Source of the DNA: Alistipes communis
GTDB taxonomy: Bacteria; Bacteroidota; Bacteroidia; Bacteroidales; Rikenellaceae
DNA: 64,000 bases
Direction: 5' to 3'
NCBI RefSeq assembly: GCF_006542665.1
Contig: NZ_AP019735.1
Location: 186,001 to 250,000 of the forward strand
Part shown: in pieces, positions 58,973 through 64,000 of the stretch
Layout: each line of letters begins with the position of its first letter
How positions within the stretch are numbered: the stretch's first letter is position 1
Position numbers and translations under genes: made by a program
Notes under the pieces: generated by a model
What the model was told of the DNA's origin: nothing
The model's database searches: none
Seen by the model: the letters and a program-made list of their open reading frames with translations, nothing else

Positions 58973-60163
58973 TTATCGTTTCATATCTTCGACCAGCGCA
59001 TCGACCAGCATGCGGCAGGCAGGTTCGACAGCCGTCGAATACCCCTGCTTCAACTCGACAGGCGCGCCGACGACCGGCCATTTCATCCCCTCGGCGAACT
59101 CCGTCATACGACGTACGGCGGCACCGGCCCACGTAAAGGAGCCGAAGCAGGCGAAACGGCGGTACGGAATGCAACGCTCGGCGATCTTACGCAGCAGCGC
59201 ATCGACCGGCGGGTAGAGCTGGCCGTTGTAGGTCGGCGAACCGACGACGAGCGTATCGTAACGGAAGATGTCGCGCAACACCTGCGACACGTCGGCCGTC
59301 GAAAGATTGTAGACGACGATCGGCCGCACGCCTGCGGCGGCCAGGCCGCGGGCGACGGTCTCGGCCATCTGCTCCGTATTGCCGTACATCGAACCATAGG
59401 CGATGACCGCCCCCGGCTCGCCCTCGTAACGGCTCACCTTGTCGTAGAGCTCCACCACGCGGGCGATCTCTCGGCGCCAGACGGGGCCGTGCGTCGAGCA
59501 GATCATGGCGATGTCGAGCGGGGCGACCTTCGCCAGGGCGCGCTGCACGGGCTGGCCGTATTTGCCCACAATGCAGGCGTAGTAACGGCGCATCTCCTCC
59601 CAGAAGGGTTCGACGTCGAGCTGCTCGTCCGTCACGCCGCCGTTCAGTGCGCCGAACGTGCCGAACGCATCGCCCGAGAAGATCGTACGCTCCTCGGCGC
59701 ACCACGTGGCCATCGTCTCGGGCCAGTGCACCATCGGAATCATGCAGAACGCCAGCGTCAGCCCGCCCAGGTCGAGCACGTCGCCCTCCTTGACCTCGAC
59801 CGTACCGCACGCGATGCCGTAGTAGCCCTCGATCATCTGCAACGTCTTGGCGTTGCCGACGATCCGCACGGCGGGATAGGCCTGCCGCACGGCGGCGATC
59901 GAAGCCGAGTGGTCGGGCTCCATGTGGTTTATCACCAGATAATCCAACGGTCTGTCGCCCAGCCGTTCGCGGACGTTGGCCAGCAGACGGCCCGTGAAGC
60001 AGGCGTCGACCGTATCGACGAGCGCCGTCCGCTCGCCGCAGACCAAATAGGCGTTGTACGACACGCCGAGCGGCAGCGGCCACAGTCCCTCGAAAAGATG
60101 CTTCGTGCGGTCGTTCACCCCGACGTAGAAAATACGATCCGTGAGTTTTGTCAAGTCTTTCAT
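58973..60163 (-). CDS. FprA-type flavodiiron protein
   Basis: 396 aa. The MBL-like diiron domain (about 1-245) has HMEPDHSAS near residue 79-87, HWPETM near 146 and STHGPVW near 225. A flavodoxin domain follows (about 255-396) with IAYGSMYGNTEQMAE for FMN binding. Members reduce O2 or NO in anaerobes; which applies here cannot be told. With oxyR in the same window it suits an oxygen-coping anaerobe. It lies between prfB and namZ. Confidence 0.95.
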   Translation of the reverse strand: MKDLTKLTDRIFYVGVNDRTKHLFEGLWPLPLGVSYNAYLVCGERTALVDTVDACFTGRLLANVRERLGDRPLDYLVINHMEPDHSASIAAVRQAYPAVRIVGNAKTLQMIEGYYGIACGTVEVKEGDVLDLGGLTLAFCMIPMVHWPETMATWCAEERTIFSGDAFGTFGALNGGVTDEQLDVEPFWEEMRRYYACIVGKYGQPVQRALAKVAPLDIAMICSTHGPVWRREIARVVELYDKVSRYEGEPGAVIAYGSMYGNTEQMAETVARGLAAAGVRPIVVYNLSTADVSQVLRDIFRYDTLVVGSPTYNGQLYPPVDALLRKIAERCIPYRRFACFGSFTWAGAAVRRMTEFAEGMKWPVVGAPVELKQGYSTAVEPACRMLVDALVEDMKR

Positions 60164-60209
60164 AACGGATACTGCAATTTATTTATCGAAATACCTTTAT
60201 TATTTCCAC

Positions 60210-61322
60210 TCACGCCTCGGCGCCGAACTGCATGAGGTAGGCCTTGATGAAGGCGTCGATCTCACCGTCCATCACCGCGTCGACGTCCGACGTCTGGCAA
60301 CCCGTGCGGTGATCCTTCACGCGACGGTCGTCGAAGACGTAGGAGCGGATCTGCGACCCCCACTCGATGCGTTTCTTGCCCGCTTCGAGCGCCTGCTGCG
60401 TGGCCATGCGCTTGTCCAGTTCGCGCTGGTAGAGCTTGCTTCGTAGAATGCGCATCGCATTCTCGCGGTTCATCAGCTGCGAGCGCGTCTCCATGTTCTC
60501 GATCAGGAACTCGACCGGTTCGCCCGTATCGGGATCCTTGCCGTGATAGCGCAGCCGCACGGCCGTCTCGACCTTGTTGACGTTCTGACCGCCGGCGCCC
60601 GACGAGCGGAACGTGTCCCACTCGATGTCCGAGGGGTTGATGACCACCTCGATCGAATCGTCCACAGCGGGCGACACGAAGACCGACGCGAAGGTCGTCT
60701 GGCGCTTGTTGTTGGCGTTGAAAGGCGACAGACGCACCATGCGGTGCACGCCGTTTTCGCTTTTGAGATAGCCGTAGGCGTAGTCGCCCTCGATTTCGAG
60801 CGTGCAGGACTTGACGCCCACCTCGTCGCCCGCCTGGTAGTCGAGCGTCTTGACCTTGTAGCCGTGGGCCTCGCACCAGCGGGTGTACATGCGCAGCAGC
60901 ATCGACGCCCAGTCGAGCGCCTCGGTACCGCCGGCTCCGGCGTTGATGTCCAGAATAGCGCCCATCTTGTCCTCGTCGCGGCGCAACATGTTGCGCAGTT
61001 CGAGCGCTTCGATGTGGGCGATTGTCTGCGCATAGTGCGCATCCATCTCCTCCTCGGAGATCACCCCCTCTTTCAGGAAATCGGGCATCAGTTCCAGATC
61101 CTCGACCTCCTTGCGGATCGTGTCGTAATCGGTGATCCAGCTCTTGATCGACGCCACCCGGCGCAACTGCTCCTGCGCACGCGCCGCATCGTCCCAGAAG
61201 TCGGGTTCCTGCGTCTTCTCCTCCTCGTTCTGCAAATCCATGCGCTTGCGTTCGATGTCGAGACACTTCTCCAACGTATCCCGACGGCTCGCCGCCTCCT
61301 TGATCTGTTCTGCCAATACCAT
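60210..61322 (-). CDS. prfB: Peptide chain release factor 2
   Basis: 370 aa. It ends translation at UAA/UGA. The peptide-anticodon stretch is RLSPFNANN near 203, and GGQ is in SSGAGGQNVNK near 248. The start at 61322 matches other RF2 N-termini. The usual autoregulatory +1 frameshift (CTT TGA C near codon 25) is missing: the site reads CTC GAC in a continuous frame, so this gene needs no frameshift. Three tandem promoter-repeat units lie upstream. Confidence 0.96.
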   Translation of the reverse strand: MVLAEQIKEAASRRDTLEKCLDIERKRMDLQNEEEKTQEPDFWDDAARAQEQLRRVASIKSWITDYDTIRKEVEDLELMPDFLKEGVISEEEMDAHYAQTIAHIEALELRNMLRRDEDKMGAILDINAGAGGTEALDWASMLLRMYTRWCEAHGYKVKTLDYQAGDEVGVKSCTLEIEGDYAYGYLKSENGVHRMVRLSPFNANNKRQTTFASVFVSPAVDDSIEVVINPSDIEWDTFRSSGAGGQNVNKVETAVRLRYHGKDPDTGEPVEFLIENMETRSQLMNRENAMRILRSKLYQRELDKRMATQQALEAGKKRIEWGSQIRSYVFDDRRVKDHRTGCQTSDVDAVMDGEIDAFIKAYLMQFGAEA

Positions 61323-61351
61323 AAAATTTCCGGCTTGAAATCGATAGGGGA

Positions 61352-61560
61352 CAAAGATACGAATAAGTGAGAGCAATGTCAAATTTATTTGAACATTGCC
61401 GAACGCGAGTATCTTCGGCGAAGCCAAAGATACGAATAAGTCGAGCGCAGAAGCAAGCGTCAGCTTGATTATGCCGAGACGGAGTATCTAAGACGAAGTC
61501 AAAGATACGAATAAGCCGAGCGCAATGCAAATATATTGGCTTTTGCCGAGACAAAAACGA
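61352..61560 (-). repeat. Three tandem promoter-repeat units upstream of prfB
   Basis: Minus-strand -7 boxes TATCTTTG at 61352-61359, 61425-61432 and 61500-61507, spaced 73 and 75 bp. The first and last units have TTTG at exactly 20 nt. In the middle unit the core has lost its palindrome (AATCAAGCTGACGCTTGC). The unit nearest prfB has arms GCAATGT and ACATTGC. Confidence 0.8.
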
Positions 61561-61775
61561 GTTGCGGACAAGTCGCAATCCGGCAGCCCGGCAGGAGGGC
61601 CGACAAACCATGGTACGAGACCGGAAAAAACCGATGAAAATTTCGGGAATCAGCCGGACGGGCCGCCCCTTCGCATCCTCCGGAAAGCTCCGCGACACCC
61701 GAATGAAACGGGGTGACGAGATCGGCCGGAAGGCCATTTCTTTCACCTCTCCCGACGATTTTTCGGAAAAAAGCG

Positions 61776-61783
61776 TATCTTTG
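61776..61783 (+). promoter_or_regulatory. -7 promoter box of the ECF sigma gene
   Basis: TATCTTTG, 26 nt before the ATG at 61809. Confidence 0.5.
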
Positions 61784-61808
61784 GGTTTCGAACGGACAAC
61801 GAGCAACG

Positions 61809-62414
61809 ATGATTTTTCAGTCCAAATACGATCTCGACGACAACCGCGCAGTCATCCGCCGGCTCCACCGCGGCGACATGGCCTGCTTCGAAGCCTGCTA
61901 TAAATTCTATTACCGCGGCCTGTGCAGTTTCGCGTCGCGTTGGGTGCCGGTCTCGACGGCCGAGGACATCGTGCAGGACGCGATGCTCTACATCTGGGAA
62001 AACCGCGACAAACTGCTCGAAGAGCTGTCGCTCAAAGGGTTGCTCTTTATGATCGTCCGCAACAAGGCGTTCGACCGCATCGCCCACCGGCAGGTCCGGC
62101 AGCGCGTCCACCAGCAGTTGAGCGAGCGCTTCGCCGAACGTTTCGAATCCCCCGACTTCTATCTCGGTTCCGAGTTGTCGCGTCTGTACGACGAAGCGCT
62201 CGCCCGTCTGCCCGAACAGACGCGCCGCATCTTCGAGATGAGCCGCCGGATGGGGATGACGCACCAGCAGATCGCCGCCGAACTCGGCGTCTCCCCGCAA
62301 ACGGTCAACTACCATATCTCGCAGGCGCTGCGCACACTCGGCGTAGCCCTCAAAGATTACCTGCCGCTGCTGCTCTGGCTGCTCTCGCTCTCCGGACGCA
62401 ACGATCTGGTCTGA
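61809..62414 (+). CDS. ECF RNA polymerase sigma factor (FecI-like)
   Basis: 201 aa. Sigma region 2 (about 20-90, AEDIVQDAMLYIWE) and region 4 (about 130-190, MTHQQIAAELGVSPQTVNYHI). It is paired with a FecR anti-sigma factor 65 nt downstream and a SusC-type receptor with an N-terminal signalling domain, the standard cell-surface signalling set for nutrient uptake. The ATG at 61809 is preferred over the longer frame beginning at 61713. Confidence 0.92.
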   Translation: MIFQSKYDLDDNRAVIRRLHRGDMACFEACYKFYYRGLCSFASRWVPVSTAEDIVQDAMLYIWENRDKLLEELSLKGLLFMIVRNKAFDRIAHRQVRQRVHQQLSERFAERFESPDFYLGSELSRLYDEALARLPEQTRRIFEMSRRMGMTHQQIAAELGVSPQTVNYHISQALRTLGVALKDYLPLLLWLLSLSGRNDLV

Positions 62415-62479
62415 CCGTACCGCAACCGGTTTTCCGGTTTCGACGAAAGAAAACTGTCTTTTCCCCTTAGTAACTTTTC

Positions 62480-63481
62480 ATGTCGGGACGTATTATTATC
62501 AAAACCCCGACATCCATGATCGAAATCGACGATACGCTGTTGATCGAATTTCTGGGAGGAAAACTCGACGCCACGACCTCGGCCGAGGTCGAACGATGGT
62601 ACGACGCCTCCGACGAGAACCGCCGCAGGCTGGAACGGCTCTACCTCGTTTTCTTCACGGGCGAACGCCTGTCGGCCGCAGCCGCGGTCGATCCCAATCT
62701 CTCCTGGCAGACGCTGCGTCGGCGCATCGAGGCGCGCAGGCGCCCCGCACCGACGAAACGGCTGCGCACCGTCGTCCGCTATGCGGCCGTCTTCGCCGTC
62801 GGACTCCTCACCGCAGGTTCGCTGCTGTTTCCCTACCGGTCTGCGGACGACCGCACCTGTACGGTCACGACCGAAGAGCGGGCCTGCTCGATCCGTCTCT
62901 CCGACGGTTCGAACGTACGACTGATGCCCCACTCGCAGCTGCGCTACGCATCCGATTTCGGCAGCGAGGGCCGCACGGTGCATCTGACGGGGGAAGCTTT
63001 CTTCGACATCCGCAAAATGGCCGACGCACCGTTTACCGTTGACGCCGGAAAGGAGACCCGCACCGTCGTGCGGGGTACGAAATTCAACATGAAAGCCTAC
63101 GACGACTGTTCGGACATCGAGACGACGCTCATCGAAGGCGTCGTCGACTTCCACGCGGGCGACCGCACGGTGACGCTGAGCCCCGGACAAAAGATCTCGT
63201 ACAATCCGGCCAACCGCAAACTGATGCTGCGCGAAGTCAACGTCGATGCGGAACTCGATGCGCAACTGCGTTCATTCCAGTACGTCCAGCTGTCGAAGGT
63301 CGTCGAAAGCATCGGCACCCACTACGGCTGCGACATCGCTTTCGGCCGCGAAGCGCTCGGAGAGATCCTCTTCACCGGCACGCTCGACTACAACATGCCG
63401 CTGCGCCATGTCCTCGAAATCGTGACGCTCTCGACCGATACACGCTTCACCCGGAACGGCGACAAAATCACCATCTTATGA
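62480..63481 (+). CDS. FecR-type anti-sigma factor
   Basis: 333 aa. N-terminal cytoplasmic part binds sigma; one transmembrane helix lies near 96-115 (VVRYAAVFAVGLLTAGSLLF); then a FecR domain (about 125-220, LSDGSNVRLMPHSQLRY) and a DUF4974-like C-terminus (about 255-333, LNVxxxLxxxL-type signal transfer). The start could also be the ATG at 62516, which gives a more usual N-terminus. It would sense the receptor of the next gene. Confidence 0.9.
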   Translation: MSGRIIIKTPTSMIEIDDTLLIEFLGGKLDATTSAEVERWYDASDENRRRLERLYLVFFTGERLSAAAAVDPNLSWQTLRRRIEARRRPAPTKRLRTVVRYAAVFAVGLLTAGSLLFPYRSADDRTCTVTTEERACSIRLSDGSNVRLMPHSQLRYASDFGSEGRTVHLTGEAFFDIRKMADAPFTVDAGKETRTVVRGTKFNMKAYDDCSDIETTLIEGVVDFHAGDRTVTLSPGQKISYNPANRKLMLREVNVDAELDAQLRSFQYVQLSKVVESIGTHYGCDIAFGREALGEILFTGTLDYNMPLRHVLEIVTLSTDTRFTRNGDKITIL

Positions 63482-63566
63482 ATAACTGTCCGAGATAGAA
63501 AAGACGCGGCCGCCGGCACACGGCGTGCGTCACGATCTTAACTAACTTAACCTAAACCATTCGTCT

Positions 63567-64000
63567 ATGAAACAGAATTTTCGCGGTTCATGGCATGTCC
63601 GGGCATTGCTGCTTCTCTGCCTGACATTCCAAATCCCGTGGGGGGGGGAATTATCCCACGCCGCACAGACGGCGCAACAAAACACGATCCGCATCGGGAA
63701 CGTGACCAACCTGAAAGAACTGATCCGACAGATCGAAGCGCAGACCTCTTACAAGGTCTCCTACCAAGGTAATCTGGCCGACAACATCACGATCAAGGCC
63801 GATCCGTCGAAACACAACGTCGAGGAGCTGCTCGCCGATGCACTCCGCGGCACGGGTATCAGCTACGTGATCCGCTACAACACGATCATCCTTACGCAGG
63901 AGCAGCCGCGCGCCGAGGCTGCGCAGCAGGCGTCGCAGACGCGTCACATCGCGGGCCGCGTGATCGATGCCGAGACCAAGGAGCCGATCATCGGCGCGAC
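63567..64000 (+). CDS. SusC-type TonB-dependent receptor, truncated by window edge; in frame at a G9 tract (phase ON)
   Basis: First 144 codons only. N-terminal hydrophobic segment (about 12-24, RALLLLCLTFQIP) leads to nine G encoding WGGE, read in frame. Next, a secretin/TonB STN domain (about 45-112, FKVSYQ-like KVSYQGNLADNITI), which contacts FecR, then the start of a carboxypeptidase-regulatory-like domain (HIAGRVIDAETKEPIIGA). Losing or gaining one G gives early stops. With the sigma and anti-sigma genes this is a signalling nutrient receptor. Confidence 0.85.
   Translation, partial: MKQNFRGSWHVRALLLLCLTFQIPWGGELSHAAQTAQQNTIRIGNVTNLKELIRQIEAQTSYKVSYQGNLADNITIKADPSKHNVEELLADALRGTGISYVIRYNTIILTQEQPRAEAAQQASQTRHIAGRVIDAETKEPIIGA
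63640..63648 (+). repeat. G9 tract near the end of the receptor signal peptide
   Basis: Nine G read as TGG GGG GGG. Eight G gives a TGA about 24 codons on; ten gives a stop about 42 codons on. The state shown is open. Confidence 0.85.

Larger units (their letters stand above)
61323..61808. other. Promoter array of prfB and upstream region of the ECF sigma gene
   Basis: 486 bp. From left to right: three promoter-repeat units (61352-61560) facing prfB, then a 215 bp stretch with no clear gene, then a TATCTTTG box (61776-61783) for the ECF sigma gene. Confidence 0.6.

Noticed and set aside
61242..61262. Programmed +1 frameshift in prfB
   Set aside because: The expected CTT TGA C is absent and the frame is continuous, so no frameshift is called.
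34060..61560. CRISPR-like array
   Set aside because: The repeated units are only 1-3 in tandem at each locus, contain promoters and have no unique spacers or cas genes.
41163..63648. Simple pseudogene decay for the OFF genes
   Set aside because: Each gene has a single one-base offset exactly in a C9 run, otherwise intact frames. Sequencing or assembly error remains possible and is covered in the findings.

Overview
This 64 kb window is a piece of a high-GC Bacteroidetes chromosome, most likely Alistipes or another Rikenellaceae. The evidence is the recurrent Bacteroidetes promoter box TAnnTTTG, lipoproteins with acidic residues after the lipid Cys, an ECF sigma / FecR / SusC-type receptor cassette, BACON and MG2 surface proteins, and weak Shine-Dalgarno usage. 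I found no rRNA, tRNA, CRISPR array, transposase or prophage. Most of the window is housekeeping.

Layout. 1-9.7 kb: oxyR, a GNAT acetyltransferase, trpS, a ClC-CBS anion transporter, a TlpA-like lipoprotein, rnhA and valS. 9.7-18.3 kb: a small secreted protein with a G9 tract in its promoter, lon, the Kdo genes kdsB-kdsA-kdsD, fbaB and gpmA. 18.3-26.6 kb: one leftward operon tamB-exbB-exbD-tonB-DUF1573-amidohydrolase. 26.6-32 kb: tsaD, a nitronate monooxygenase-like enzyme, a lipoprotein, two small unknown genes and a 550 bp gap. 32-40.9 kb: glmS, a MazG-like protein, engB, prs, a Big2 lipoprotein, an MgtC-like protein, a secreted unknown and rpmI-rplT. 41-51 kb: the accessory part, with an MG2/plug surface protein, an AlkD-like protein, a Fur-family regulator and the putative metal operon it may control (PqqD-like, Cys/His-rich secreted protein, TonB receptor, HMA protein with a metallothionein-like tail), then a BACON lipoprotein. 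51-61.3 kb: an MBL hydrolase, a coiled-coil lipoprotein, recQ-exonuclease-rlmI-proX, then namZ, a flavodiiron protein and prfB. 61.8-64 kb: ECF sigma, FecR and the start of a SusC-type receptor cut by the window edge.

Two systems stand out. First, there are five G/C homopolymers, all exactly nine bases long. Three sit just at or after the signal peptide of surface proteins: two put the gene out of frame (MG2 protein, BACON lipoprotein) and one leaves it in frame (SusC-type receptor). One lies between the -33 and -7 boxes of a promoter. This looks like slipped-strand phase variation of the cell surface. Second, a dispersed repeat of about 73 bp lies upstream of prfB, glmS, engB, recQ, an MBL gene and a secreted-protein gene. 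Every well-preserved copy carries a hairpin and a complete promoter with fixed spacing, TTTG-N20-TATCTTTG, often in tandem. It behaves as a portable promoter cassette. The metal operon, with a 17 bp palindrome at its promoter, is a third candidate.
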